From positions 620,001 to 684,000 of the forward strand of contig NC_011244.1 of NCBI RefSeq assembly GCF_000019705.1: a DNA stretch of 64,000 nt, in the 5' to 3' direction. The notes below the pieces were generated by a model. The model was not told the origin of the DNA. It saw nothing but the letters and a program-made list of their open reading frames with translations, and did not search any database. This DNA comes from Borrelia recurrentis A1 (GTDB lineage Bacteria; Spirochaetota; Spirochaetia; Borreliales; Borreliaceae). Made by a program: the position numbers and the translations under genes. Of this stretch, positions 30,554-39,204 are shown in pieces. How positions within the stretch are numbered: the first letter of the stretch is position 1; each line of letters starts with the position of its first letter.

Positions 30554-32056
30554 TTATAATAAGAAGTAAACCAGAATTCCCGATATTAAAATGTATCCAA
30601 TAGCATATATAATGGTTTTAGATAATAATTTTCCTTCTTGTCCAATAAGTCCTGCAGTTGTTGTTGCGATTGTTATGTTTTGAGGAGAAATCATTTTTCC
30701 TCCTGTTGCTCCTGTTGTATTTGCAGCTGATAGCCAATATGGATTAATATCAATATTGGTTGCAATTTGTGTTTGTAAAGGTCCAAATAAAACATTTGAA
30801 ACAGTATCGCTTCCTGTTAAGAAAGTCCCTAAAGCACCAATTAATGGGCTAAATAGTGGATATAATGTGCCTGTTAATGTTGAGATGCCATCTGCAAGAT
30901 CTTTGATCATTCCACTATGTGTCATTAATCTTGATATTGATACTATGCATATAATTACAAATGAAGACAATGCTAGTTTTTTTATTGTGAGGAGAAATGT
31001 TTTTAGTTGATCAAGTATAGGGACACCTCTTATTGAATAAGATATTATGGTTGCAAAAATAATTAGAAGTCCTGGTGAAGTTAGCCATTTAAATTGTAGT
31101 GGCTTTGCTCCTGGATAAATTTCGAGAATTGTTTTAAAGTTTGATAAGTATTTATTTATTGAGTGAAACAGTGGGGAAACAATTATTATAAGTGAAACTA
31201 TTAAAATATATGGCATGCAGGCAAGGAATCCTTGCATTTTTGATACTTTTATTTTATTGCAAGTTTTATTTTCTTTGTCAAAAAATTTTGCATAGATTAT
31301 TATTATTGCCATTACCGGTATGCTTCCAATTATTGCAGGAAGTTCTGGTCCTAGGATTTTTGAAACATAAACTTGCGATATTGCAATAGATGCACCTGAT
31401 AGTAGTGTTAGTATAAACATTCCTCCTTTAAGGCTTTTAATTCCTCCTCCTACAAGAATAACCAATATAAATGGTATCAAAAGTGTTGGAATTATTAGTT
31501 GTAAAGAGATGTCATAAGATAACATTTTAACGTCTAACTCTGTTGCTTGTGCTAGAGATATTATAGGAATTCCTACCGAACCATAAGCAGTTGAAGATGT
31601 ATCCATGATTAGACATAAAAGACATGCAAAAAATGGTTCAAATCCCATTGCTATTAGTATTGATACAGGAATTGCAACAGCAGTTCCATATCCTGCAACT
31701 CCTTCCAAGAAGTTACCAAATCCCCATGCTACCAACAAAATGATTATTCGCCTGTCAGAAGATACATTTGATAACATTGCTTTTATGATTTGCATGTCAT
31801 TTTGGCTTTCAGCCATTTTATATGTAAAAATAGCAGCTACTATTACAATAATTATTGGCCATATTCCCATTATTGTTCCTTCAAGAATTGCAAGACTTGT
31901 ATTGCTTATTCCTAGGTTTTTGTCAAATAAAACTATTGCAATAGTAACTATTAAACATATTGGTATGACATAATAAGCTGGTTTTTTTATTATTCCAAGC
32001 CCAATAATAATTATTATAATTGGAATTACTGCTTTAATGAAATTATATAAATTCAT
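30554..32056 (-). CDS. lctP: L-lactate permease (LctP family)
   Basis: A 500-residue inner-membrane protein with at least twelve spans. It carries the LctP landmarks: AILEGTIMGIWPIIIVIVAAIFTYKM, GFGNFLEGVAGYGTAVAIPVSI, LCLIMDTSSTAYGSVGIPII, and the C-terminal SPLIGALGTFLTGSDTVSNVLFGPLQ and NTTGATGGKMISPQNI. It moves lactate with protons; Borrelia ferments glucose to lactate, so export is the likely direction, an inference. The start is the Met of MNLYNFIKAV; an upstream in-frame ATG at 32089 would place the AGGAG site inside the coding region, so I prefer 32056, although its spacing (13 bp) is long. Confidence 0.93.
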   Translation of the reverse strand: MNLYNFIKAVIPIIIIIIGLGIIKKPAYYVIPICLIVTIAIVLFDKNLGISNTSLAILEGTIMGIWPIIIVIVAAIFTYKMAESQNDMQIIKAMLSNVSSDRRIIILLVAWGFGNFLEGVAGYGTAVAIPVSILIAMGFEPFFACLLCLIMDTSSTAYGSVGIPIISLAQATELDVKMLSYDISLQLIIPTLLIPFILVILVGGGIKSLKGGMFILTLLSGASIAISQVYVSKILGPELPAIIGSIPVMAIIIIYAKFFDKENKTCNKIKVSKMQGFLACMPYILIVSLIIIVSPLFHSINKYLSNFKTILEIYPGAKPLQFKWLTSPGLLIIFATIISYSIRGVPILDQLKTFLLTIKKLALSSFVIICIVSISRLMTHSGMIKDLADGISTLTGTLYPLFSPLIGALGTFLTGSDTVSNVLFGPLQTQIATNIDINPYWLSAANTTGATGGKMISPQNITIATTTAGLIGQEGKLLSKTIIYAIGYILISGILVYFLL

Positions 32057-32136
32057 AATTGAATGTGAGCTCCTTTTTCTATTTACCATTTAATTCTATA
32101 ACAAATTTTTATGCAATAATATACAATATTTATTGT

Positions 32137-33060
32137 ATGAAAATTATTTTTATCATTATGAGCATGTTTCTTTTATTTAATGCTTATAAACTATTTTCAA
32201 TTACTTTGTTGCAAATTGAAAAAGTGGTTTTGGATGCCAAGTCAGTCGTTTTGCTTGATTGTGATACTAAATGCGTTCTTTATTCCAAGAATCCAAATTT
32301 GGTTTTTCCTCCAGCATCGCTTACTAAGCTTGTTACTATTTATACTGCTTTAGTTGAGGCAAAAAAGCAAAATATAGATTTAAATGCTATTGTTCCCATT
32401 AGTAGTTCTGCCTCATATTATAATTTGCCTTTAGATTCTTCATTAATGTTTTTAGAAGAAGGTCATAAGGTAACTTTTGAAGAATTGCTTAAGGGGCTTG
32501 TAGTTTCTTCTGGTAATGATGCTGCTATTGCTATTGCAGAATTTATAGTTGGTAAAGATTTAAATAATTTTGTTAATTTGATGAATGATAATGTTTTTAA
32601 ATTGAAACTTATAAATACAAGTTTTGTTGATACATCAGGTTATAGTAAAAATAATAAAATTACAGCATTAGAGATGGCATTATTTGCAAAAACTTATATA
32701 GATGAATTTGAATTTATGCTGAAGATACATTCTCTTAAAGATTTTATTTATCCAAAACCTGAAAATTTGGGTAGTACTTCTTCTTCAAAGATGTTAAATT
32801 TGAAACAAGATAATAAAAATATTTTGATATTGAATTATCCTTATGCTGATGGATTAAAAACGGGTTATATTAAGACATCTGGTTTGAATTTAGTTGCCAC
32901 AGCTAAAAAAGATGATATAAGATTAATAGCTGTTATTTTAGGGGTTAGTAAGGGAGTTGATAATATTGGAGAGAAGAAACGTTCATTAATTGCACAGAAA
33001 TTGTTTGAATATGGATTTGATCATTATTCTAAATTTTTTTGCATTGGCAAAAATAAATGA
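32137..33060 (+). CDS. dacA: D-alanyl-D-alanine carboxypeptidase (penicillin-binding protein, S11)
   Basis: A 307-residue serine peptidase that removes the terminal D-Ala from peptidoglycan. It has a signal peptide (MKIIFIIMSMFLLFNAYKLF), the nucleophile motif PPASLTKLVTIYTAL (SxxK), the SxN motif VVSSGNDAAIAIAEF, and the KTG motif ADGLKTGYIKTSGLNLVATA. The usual C-terminal membrane helix is lacking, so it may be periplasmic and soluble or held by the uncleaved signal. An upstream in-frame ATG at 32059 would run back over the lctP start and is rejected. It is divergent from lctP. Confidence 0.92.
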   Translation: MKIIFIIMSMFLLFNAYKLFSITLLQIEKVVLDAKSVVLLDCDTKCVLYSKNPNLVFPPASLTKLVTIYTALVEAKKQNIDLNAIVPISSSASYYNLPLDSSLMFLEEGHKVTFEELLKGLVVSSGNDAAIAIAEFIVGKDLNNFVNLMNDNVFKLKLINTSFVDTSGYSKNNKITALEMALFAKTYIDEFEFMLKIHSLKDFIYPKPENLGSTSSSKMLNLKQDNKNILILNYPYADGLKTGYIKTSGLNLVATAKKDDIRLIAVILGVSKGVDNIGEKKRSLIAQKLFEYGFDHYSKFFCIGKNK

Positions 33061-33212
33061 AAAAAGATATAATGGGGTTGTGATTTATTTTTTCTTTAAA
33101 ATAGTTTTGAATAGATTTTGAAGAGAGGTTATTTTAGATAATAAATTCTAACATTAAAATATTGCGTGCTATATTGAGAAGTGATTAAAGATTTAGAGGG
33201 TTGATTCCTGAA

Positions 33213-33265
33213 TACTTTTCAATTATAAATATTAGGTTTATTTGTTTAATTGTATTTGAAAAGTA
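33213..33265 (+). repeat. Inverted repeat upstream of cheD
   Basis: Perfect 10-bp arms TACTTTTCAA (33213-33222) and TTGAAAAGTA (33256-33265) are separated by 33 bp, in the 265-bp stretch between dacA and cheD. A second, overlapping pair CAATTA/TAATTG could compete with it. The rest of this gap shows no gene. Confidence 0.35.
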
Positions 33266-33325
33266 AAACGTTTAACAGTATTTTATATGGTTTTATAAAA
33301 ATTTTTTGAGAGAGTGATTAATTTT

Positions 33326-33817
33326 ATGTTAAATCATTTTAATTTTAAATTAAAGAGAGATGTTACGATAATCATACCGGGTGAGGCTTTTGTATCAAAT
33401 GATAGGGTTATATCTACAATACTTGGGTCTTGTGTTTCTGTTGTTCTTTATGATGAATTTCGTAAGCTTATAGGATTAAATCATTATGTATTAGTGAAAT
33501 CCGATTTAGTGGTAGATGACCTTAAAAAGGGTAGGTATGGTGTTTATGCTATTCCTATGTTAATTGATGCTATGATAGAAAATGGTGCATCAAAAAGTAA
33601 TCTTAAAGCCAAGCTTTTTGGGGGTTCGAATTTTATGGCCAAAGGGACAATAAAGGTGGGTGTTGAAAATTCGTCGTTTGCACTTAGTGAGTTAAAGAAA
33701 TGTGGTATTCCAATTTTAGCTAAAGATTTGGGGCATTCTAAATCCAGAAAGATTTTTGTTTATCCTGAGGATTTTAGGGTTGTTGTTGAATATCCAGATG
33801 GTGCTAAAGTTTTTTAA
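33326..33817 (+). CDS. cheD: Chemoreceptor glutamine deamidase CheD
   Basis: CheD deamidates glutamines in chemoreceptors and binds CheC/CheX-type phosphatases. The 163-residue protein has the catalytic Cys in ISTILGSCVSVVLYD and the His in GLNHYVL about 20 residues later, with KAKLFGGSNFM and the C-terminal SRKIFVYPEDFRVVVEYPDG. The ATG at 33326 is preferred to the GTG at 33314 because the protein then begins MLNHFNFKLKRD like the remembered orthologue. Two chemoreceptor substrates are encoded earlier in this window. In B. burgdorferi a Rep/PcrA-type helicase gene is expected next; here only 178 bp separate cheD from pepD. Confidence 0.93.
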   Translation: MLNHFNFKLKRDVTIIIPGEAFVSNDRVISTILGSCVSVVLYDEFRKLIGLNHYVLVKSDLVVDDLKKGRYGVYAIPMLIDAMIENGASKSNLKAKLFGGSNFMAKGTIKVGVENSSFALSELKKCGIPILAKDLGHSKSRKIFVYPEDFRVVVEYPDGAKVF

Positions 33818-33995
33818 TTTTTTATATGCAATTTAGTGTATATTTAAATCTTATTTGTAATATGTATCAACTTGATAAATTGAGTATGTGTTATTTAGTA
33901 TGTTTTTGTTAAAAATTGATTTTTTAAGTTGTGTTATATTTGATATATGGTAACTATACTTGTTCGTAATTGTAAATTTTTATTGGAAATAATAG

Positions 33996-35417
33996 ATGGA
34001 AAATATTGTAATACATTATTTTAAACAGATATCTCAAATTCCTAGATGTTCAAAGAATTTGAAAGGTATTAGTAATTTTGTTAAACAAGAAGCCATAAAA
34101 TTTGGATTTTCTTTTAAAGAAGATAATGTTGGGAATATTGTTGTTAAGATTAAGGCTAATGAATGTGATAATGTTTTGCCTGTTATTTTACAAGCTCATA
34201 CAGATATGGTTTGTGAAAAAAATGAATCTGTTGTACATGATTTTGAAAAAGATCCTATAAAGATCATCGAAGATGATGGATATTTTTTTGCATCAGGTAC
34301 TACTCTTGGTGCTGATAATGGAATTGGGGTTGCAATGATGCTTGCCATTATGAGTGAATCTTCTGCTTTTAAACATCCTGCTTTAGAACTTCTATTTACT
34401 GTTGATGAGGAGATAGGATTAATAGGAGCTATTGGACTTGATCCTAATTTATGCAGTGGCAAGATGTTAATTAATCTTGATGGAGAAGAAGAAGGCTATT
34501 TTTTGGTTGGTTGTGCTGGTTCTAGACTTATTCATATTGATTTTAAGCCACGATATAGAAAATCTAAAAAAAAGACATGTGTTGAAATTTTATTTACAGG
34601 ACTTCAAGGAGGCCATTCTGGCGTAGATATTCATATTGATTTTGCTAATTCTTTGAAATTAATTTTTTTTGCATTAAATTCACTTAGAGAAAAAATATCA
34701 TTTGAGATTGGACATATATCTGGTGGGTGTAAAAGTAATGCCATTCCTAGAGAGTCGAAGGCATTAATACTGATTGAAGATGAAGATTATTCTTTATTAG
34801 AGAGAGAATTAGAAATGTTTAAGTGTTATGTTCACGAAATGCATAATCTTGATGTTGGTTTTGAAATTGTTTTAAAGAGAGTGAATTTTTGTGGTGATGT
34901 TTTAGATGACATAGATCAGTGCAAACTTTTAGATATGGGAATGGCGTTTTTTCATGGAGTTCAAAAGGTTGAAAATTATGATGAAAAACTTGTTAGAACA
35001 TCTTTAAATTTTGCTAGTCTGTTGAAAGTTGGGAATGAATATCAGTTTGTATTTACAATAAGATCTTTATTAGATATTGAAAAGGAATATATTTGTTGTC
35101 ATTTAAAATCTATTAGCAAGCTTGCAGGTGCTAATTTTAAAATGATTTATGATTATTCTTCTTGGCAACCATCGAAACATAGTAAACTTCTAAGTCATTT
35201 GAAAAATATATATAAAGATATGTATTTGAAAGAAGCTAAGACGGTAATGGTTCATGCTGGTCTTGAGACAGGAGTAATATCTGAAAAATTTGGAGAAATA
35301 GATGCGGTGACAATTGGGCCTTGGATCAATTATCCTCATACACCAAGAGAACGTGTTGATATTGCTTCAGTTGTTAGAGTTTATGATTTTTTAAAGAAAA
35401 GCTTGGAAACTTTGTGA
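33996..35417 (+). CDS. pepD: Aminoacyl-histidine dipeptidase (M20, PepD-like)
   Basis: A 473-residue cytosolic zinc dipeptidase. The metal ligands are visible in QAHTDMVCEKN (His and catalytic Asp), TTLGADNGIGVAM (bridging Asp), TVDEEIGLIGA (catalytic Glu-Glu), and INLDGEEEG. The dimerisation (lid) domain is residues about 190-390, and the last zinc His is in NYPHTPRERVDI. Peptide use fits Borrelia, which cannot make amino acids. ATG start, weak Shine-Dalgarno. The tRNA cluster begins 100 bp downstream on the same strand with its own promoter. Confidence 0.93.
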   Translation: MENIVIHYFKQISQIPRCSKNLKGISNFVKQEAIKFGFSFKEDNVGNIVVKIKANECDNVLPVILQAHTDMVCEKNESVVHDFEKDPIKIIEDDGYFFASGTTLGADNGIGVAMMLAIMSESSAFKHPALELLFTVDEEIGLIGAIGLDPNLCSGKMLINLDGEEEGYFLVGCAGSRLIHIDFKPRYRKSKKKTCVEILFTGLQGGHSGVDIHIDFANSLKLIFFALNSLREKISFEIGHISGGCKSNAIPRESKALILIEDEDYSLLERELEMFKCYVHEMHNLDVGFEIVLKRVNFCGDVLDDIDQCKLLDMGMAFFHGVQKVENYDEKLVRTSLNFASLLKVGNEYQFVFTIRSLLDIEKEYICCHLKSISKLAGANFKMIYDYSSWQPSKHSKLLSHLKNIYKDMYLKEAKTVMVHAGLETGVISEKFGEIDAVTIGPWINYPHTPRERVDIASVVRVYDFLKKSLETL

Positions 35418-35463
35418 GATGTGAGTTTTTTTGATGTTATTTGGTTGTGAATATATATTTTGG

Positions 35464-35492
35464 TTGACTTAATTTTTGAATATATATAAAAT
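35464..35492 (+). promoter_or_regulatory. Promoter of the tRNA-His/Arg/Leu/Gly cluster
   Basis: TTGACT (35464-35469) and TAAAAT (35487-35492) are 17 bp apart; a TATAAA overlaps the second box two bases earlier. Transcription would start about 18 bases before tRNA-His. Confidence 0.65.
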
Positions 35493-35517
35493 GAAATTTG
35501 CATGTAATTGGGTAATT

Positions 35518-35592
35518 GGTGGTTGTAGCTCAGTTGGTTAGAGCGCCGGGTTGTGGTTCCGGATGTCGCGGGTTCGAGTCCCGTCAGTCACC
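35518..35592 (+). tRNA. tRNA-His (GTG)
   Basis: A full cloverleaf with anticodon GTG in the loop TTGTGGT. The extra 5' G at position -1, characteristic of tRNA-His, is encoded and can pair with the C at position 73. The CCA end is not encoded. First gene of a four-tRNA run. Confidence 0.95.
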
Positions 35593-35610
35593 TTTTATTT
35601 TTTGTTAAAT

Positions 35611-35684
35611 ACACCCATGGCTCAATTGGATAGAGCATTGGACTTCGGATCCAGAGGTTGCAGGTTCGAATCCTGCTGGGTGTG
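35611..35684 (+). tRNA. tRNA-Arg (TCG)
   Basis: A full cloverleaf with acceptor ACACCCA/TGGGTGT, anticodon loop CTTCGGA giving TCG (reads CGA-type codons), and the T arm GCAGG-TTCGAAT-CCTGC. Discriminator G; no encoded CCA. Confidence 0.95.
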
Positions 35685-35741
35685 AAGTGTTGGTTTTGTA
35701 CTTGCAAAAGCTTTTTAAGTTTTGTATACTACCTAAGGTAT

Positions 35742-35822
35742 GCAGGAGTGGTGGAACTGGCAGACACGCTAGACTTAGGATCTAGTGCCTTAGGCATGTG
35801 GGTTCAAGTCCCACCTTCTGCA
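35742..35822 (+). tRNA. tRNA-Leu (TAG)
   Basis: A class II tRNA of 81 bases with a long variable arm. Acceptor GCAGGAG/CTTCTGC, anticodon loop CTTAGGA giving TAG for CUA-type leucine codons, T arm GTGGG-TTCAAGT-CCCAC, discriminator A as expected for Leu. Confidence 0.95.
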
Positions 35823-35827
35823 AAAGT

Positions 35828-35898
35828 GCGAAAGTAACTCAGGGGTAGAGTGTCACCTTGCCAAGGTGGAAGCGCGGGTTCAAATCCCGTCTTTCGCT
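35828..35898 (+). tRNA. tRNA-Gly (GCC)
   Basis: Acceptor GCGAAAG/CTTTCGC, short D loop, anticodon loop TTGCCAA giving GCC, discriminator T. It lies 48 bp before tig with no terminator in between, so tig may be read through from the tRNA promoter. Confidence 0.95.
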
Positions 35899-35946
35899 TA
35901 ATTTTGGGAATTATTAATGTTAAATCATTTTAATTAGAGGAATATT

Positions 35947-37293
35947 GTGATATTAACTAGTAATGTAAAATTAATGCCTGGTTCTAAAGTTGAAGCTGTT
36001 ATTCAAATTTCAAAAGAATTTGTTAAGGCAAAATATAATGAAATCTTGAAAGATTATTCTTCTCGTCTTAAAGTTAAAGGATTTCGTACGGGTAGAGTTC
36101 CTTTTAGTATTATTGAAGGTAAATATTCTGACAATATTAGGGCTCTTGCTATAGAGAATCTAATTCATAAATCTTTGGAAGAATTCTTTGAAAGTGCAAT
36201 TTATAAGCCATTAAGTTATGCTGTTCCTAAAATATTAGATGAAAAATTGGAAATAAATTTTGATAAAGATTTTGAGTTTACTTTTGTTTATGAATCTTAT
36301 CCTGAATTTGAAATTTCTGATATTTCAAATTTCAAAGTGGAAATTCCAGAAGTTGTTATTTCTGATTCTGATATAGAGGATGAGCTTAAATTGTTACAAT
36401 TTGAAAATTCAATAATTGTTGAGGATAATGGTAGTGTTAAAGTAGGTAGTATTGTTAGAGTCGATTTTGTGGAACTTGATGATTCTTTAAATGAGATTTT
36501 AGCAACTAAAAGACAAGATTTTGTTCTTACCGTTGGTGAGTCTGATGATTATTATGGGTTTGGTTATGATATTATTGGAATGAAAAAAGACGAAGAGAAA
36601 ATAGTGGAAAAAAATTATGGTAGTGATTATAAGTTTAGTGAACTTGCTAATACTTCTAAGAGATTAAAGATAGGTGTTAAGGATATAAAGAGACGTGATA
36701 TTCCTGAGCTTGATGATGCTTTTGCAAAAGATGTTAAAGATAGTTTGAATACTTTGGAAGATCTTAGGGATTATGTAAGAGAAAATATGTTAAGAGTTGT
36801 TCAGGAAAAGACCAACTCTCTCAAGCTTTCAAAGTTATTATCTGGTATTGCAGAAAAAGTAAATATAGATGTACCATCTTCTATGTTTGAAGCTGAATTA
36901 AAAAATGTTATTAATGAATTTTCACATCAAAATAAGATTAACATTACTCAGTTGCAAAATTCTTCTACAGGTTTAGAGGGTGTTAATGATGTTTTTAAGG
37001 AAAATGTACTTAATAAATTGAAATCTAAATTAGTTTTTCAGAAAATGGTAGATAATGATTCAAGCGAAGTTACGGAGCTTGATTTAGAGAATGAACTTAT
37101 TAAGCAGGCTCAAAATTTAAAAATGGCTCCTCAGGATGTTAAGAAATTTTATAAAGAAAGAAATTTATTTGGACTTTTAAAGGATGAAATTAAGAGACAA
37201 AAGGTTAAAGAGAAAATTTTACAAGATTTGGAAGAAATTAAGCTTGAAAAAGTTTCCTTTAGAGATTTTGTTAATTATAAAACAGGTGAGTAA
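35947..37293 (+). CDS. tig: Trigger factor
   Basis: A ribosome-associated chaperone and prolyl isomerase, 448 residues. The N-terminal ribosome-binding domain includes the signature-like stretch [18 protein letters not shown] (residues about 42-59, family FRxGKxP). The FKBP-type domain covers about 155-245, and the C-terminal helical cradle includes [12 protein letters not shown] and the last 200 residues. The GTG start has AGAGGAAT about 5 bp upstream. It leads a tig-clpP-clpX-lon run: its stop shares a base with the clpP start (TAATG). Cotranscription with the preceding tRNAs is probable. Confidence 0.95.
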   Translation: MILTSNVKLMPGSKVEAVIQISKEFVKAKYNEILKDYSSRLKVKGFRTGRVPFSIIEGKYSDNIRALAIENLIHKSLEEFFESAIYKPLSYAVPKILDEKLEINFDKDFEFTFVYESYPEFEISDISNFKVEIPEVVISDSDIEDELKLLQFENSIIVEDNGSVKVGSIVRVDFVELDDSLNEILATKRQDFVLTVGESDDYYGFGYDIIGMKKDEEKIVEKNYGSDYKFSELANTSKRLKIGVKDIKRRDIPELDDAFAKDVKDSLNTLEDLRDYVRENMLRVVQEKTNSLKLSKLLSGIAEKVNIDVPSSMFEAELKNVINEFSHQNKINITQLQNSSTGLEGVNDVFKENVLNKLKSKLVFQKMVDNDSSEVTELDLENELIKQAQNLKMAPQDVKKFYKERNLFGLLKDEIKRQKVKEKILQDLEEIKLEKVSFRDFVNYKTGE

Positions 37294-37892
37294 TGATAAG
37301 AGAATGTATGCATAATTTGGTGCCTACTGTTGTAGAGCATACTGGAAATTATGAACGTGTGTTTGATATATATTCAAGATTATTACGAGATAGAATAATT
37401 TTTTTGAGTGGTGAGATTAATGATTTAAGAGGAGATACAGTCATTGCTCAACTTTTATTTTTGGAATCTGAAGACTCTAAAAAGGATATATATCTTTATA
37501 TAAATTCTCCAGGAGGTAGTATTACTGCAGGACTTGCAATTTATGATACTATGCAGTATATCAAGCCAGATGTGAGAACGATTTGCATTGGTCAAGCGGC
37601 TTCAATGGCTGCGTTTTTACTTGCGGGAGGAGCTGTAGGTAAGAGGGAATCGTTGTCTTATTCAAGGATAATGATTCATCAACCTTGGGGTGGAATAGGT
37701 GGCCAAGCTAGTGACATTAGTATACAAGCGAATGAAATTATAAGACTTAAGAGGTTAATAATAGATATTATGTCTGAAAAAATAGGAGTTTCTAAAGAAA
37801 AATTAGCTCTTGATATTGAAAGAGATTATTTTATGACACCAGAAGGTGCTTTGAATTATGGAATCATTGATAGCATTTTGGTGAGGAATTAA
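37293..37892 (+). CDS. clpP: ATP-dependent Clp protease proteolytic subunit
   Basis: A 199-residue (as called) serine protease that assembles as a tetradecamer with ClpX or ClpA-type ATPases. The catalytic Ser is in [14 protein letters not shown], the His in [15 protein letters not shown], and the Asp in [15 protein letters not shown]. The first ATG overlaps the tig stop; the orthologue I recall begins MHNL, so the ATG at 37308 may be the true start (194 residues), with AAGAGA 4 bp upstream. Both are plausible. clpX follows 22 bp later. Confidence 0.96.
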   Translation: MIRECMHNLVPTVVEHTGNYERVFDIYSRLLRDRIIFLSGEINDLRGDTVIAQLLFLESEDSKKDIYLYINSPGGSITAGLAIYDTMQYIKPDVRTICIGQAASMAAFLLAGGAVGKRESLSYSRIMIHQPWGGIGGQASDISIQANEIIRLKRLIIDIMSEKIGVSKEKLALDIERDYFMTPEGALNYGIIDSILVRN

Positions 37893-37914
37893 TTTGAGTT
37901 TTAGGTGAGATTAT

Positions 37915-39204
37915 ATGGCAAGAAGTAAAAGTCAAAAAATTGAAGGGTGTTCTTTTTGTGGTCGTACTAGGGCTGAAGCTGAAGGTAAGATTATTTCAGC
38001 AAAGTCTGTTGCCATTTGTTTTGAATGTTCTAAAATATGTCATAATCTTTTTAAAGAAGAGTCAGACAAACCAGCAAGTAATAAGGCTCCAAGAGGGCTT
38101 CCAACTCCTAAGCAACTTAAGAGTCATTTAGATAAATATATTATTGGGCAAGAAGATGCCAAAAAGGTATTATCTGTTGCTGTTTATAATCATTATAAAA
38201 GGATCTTTAAGGGAAGTAAGCGAGAGACTGGAGTTGAGCTTGAGAAGTCTAATGTACTGCTTGTAGGGCCTACTGGTAGTGGTAAGACATTGCTTGCAAA
38301 AAAATTGGCAGCTGAGATGAATGTTCCATTTGCAATTGCTGATGCTACAACTCTTACTGAAGCTGGATATGTGGGAGAGGATGTTGAGAATATTTTGCTT
38401 AAACTAATTCATGCTGCTAATGGAGATGTGAGTTTTGCAGAAAGAGGTATCATTTATATAGATGAGATAGATAAGATTGCAAAAAAAGGTGAGAATGTTT
38501 CAATTACAAGAGATGTATCTGGAGAGGGTGTTCAACAGTCTTTACTTAAGATAATTGAAGGTACTATTGCAAATGTTCCACCAAGAGGTGGTAGAAAACA
38601 TCCTTATGAAGAAACTATTGCAATTAATACTCACGATATATTATTTATATGTGGTGGAGCTTTTGTTGGACTTGAAAATATTATTAAGAAAAGAATTAAT
38701 AGGAGTTTTATTGGTTTTTCATCTTCTAGTTGTAAGGATACAGGTGGAGATAATTCTTTAAAATATTTAGAAATGGAAGATTTGATTAAATTTGGTCTTA
38801 TTCCAGAGTTTGTAGGTAGACTTCCTGTGCATTCTTATCTTGATAAATTAGAAAAAAAAGATTTGATGAAAATATTAGTTGAGCCCGAGAATTCTATTGT
38901 AAGGCAATACTATCATATGTTTAAGATGGATAATGTTGATCTTTTATTTGAAAAAGATGCTCTTGATGCAATTGCAGAAGAAGCTATGCTTAAAAATACG
39001 GGTGCTAGAGGTTTACGTTCTATTTTAGAAGAATTACTTAAAGATGTGATGTTTGAAATTCCTTCTAGTAAGCAAATTAAAAAAGTTATTGTGACTAAAG
39101 ATTCTGTTTTAAATACTAACGTTGAGCCCTTAATTTTAACGGGAAGGCATGTTAATAAGCCTTGGGCAAAAGAACTTTATGAAATCAATTCTAAATCTAA
39201 TTAA
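37915..39204 (+). CDS. clpX: ATP-dependent Clp protease ATP-binding subunit ClpX
   Basis: An AAA+ unfoldase of 429 residues. The N-terminal zinc-binding domain has [11 protein letters not shown] followed by CFECSKICH. Walker A is [19 protein letters not shown], Walker B is [11 protein letters not shown], and sensor 1 and 2 regions are present ([25 protein letters not shown]). The family's ClpP-binding IGF loop is represented by FIGFSS. It overlaps the start of lon on the same strand, so ClpXP and Lon are encoded together. Confidence 0.97.
   Translation: MARSKSQKIEGCSFCGRTRAEAEGKIISAKSVAICFECSKICHNLFKEESDKPASNKAPRGLPTPKQLKSHLDKYIIGQEDAKKVLSVAVYNHYKRIFKGSKRETGVELEKSNVLLVGPTGSGKTLLAKKLAAEMNVPFAIADATTLTEAGYVGEDVENILLKLIHAANGDVSFAERGIIYIDEIDKIAKKGENVSITRDVSGEGVQQSLLKIIEGTIANVPPRGGRKHPYEETIAINTHDILFICGGAFVGLENIIKKRINRSFIGFSSSSCKDTGGDNSLKYLEMEDLIKFGLIPEFVGRLPVHSYLDKLEKKDLMKILVEPENSIVRQYYHMFKMDNVDLLFEKDALDAIAEEAMLKNTGARGLRSILEELLKDVMFEIPSSKQIKKVIVTKDSVLNTNVEPLILTGRHVNKPWAKELYEINSKSN

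Noticed and set aside
31605..31973. 122-residue plus-strand ORF inside lctP
   Set aside because: It is the complement of the LctP membrane spans, with no family match or ribosome binding site.
32059..32136. Upstream extension of dacA
   Set aside because: It would overlap the lctP start and destroy the signal peptide; the ATG at 32137 is better.
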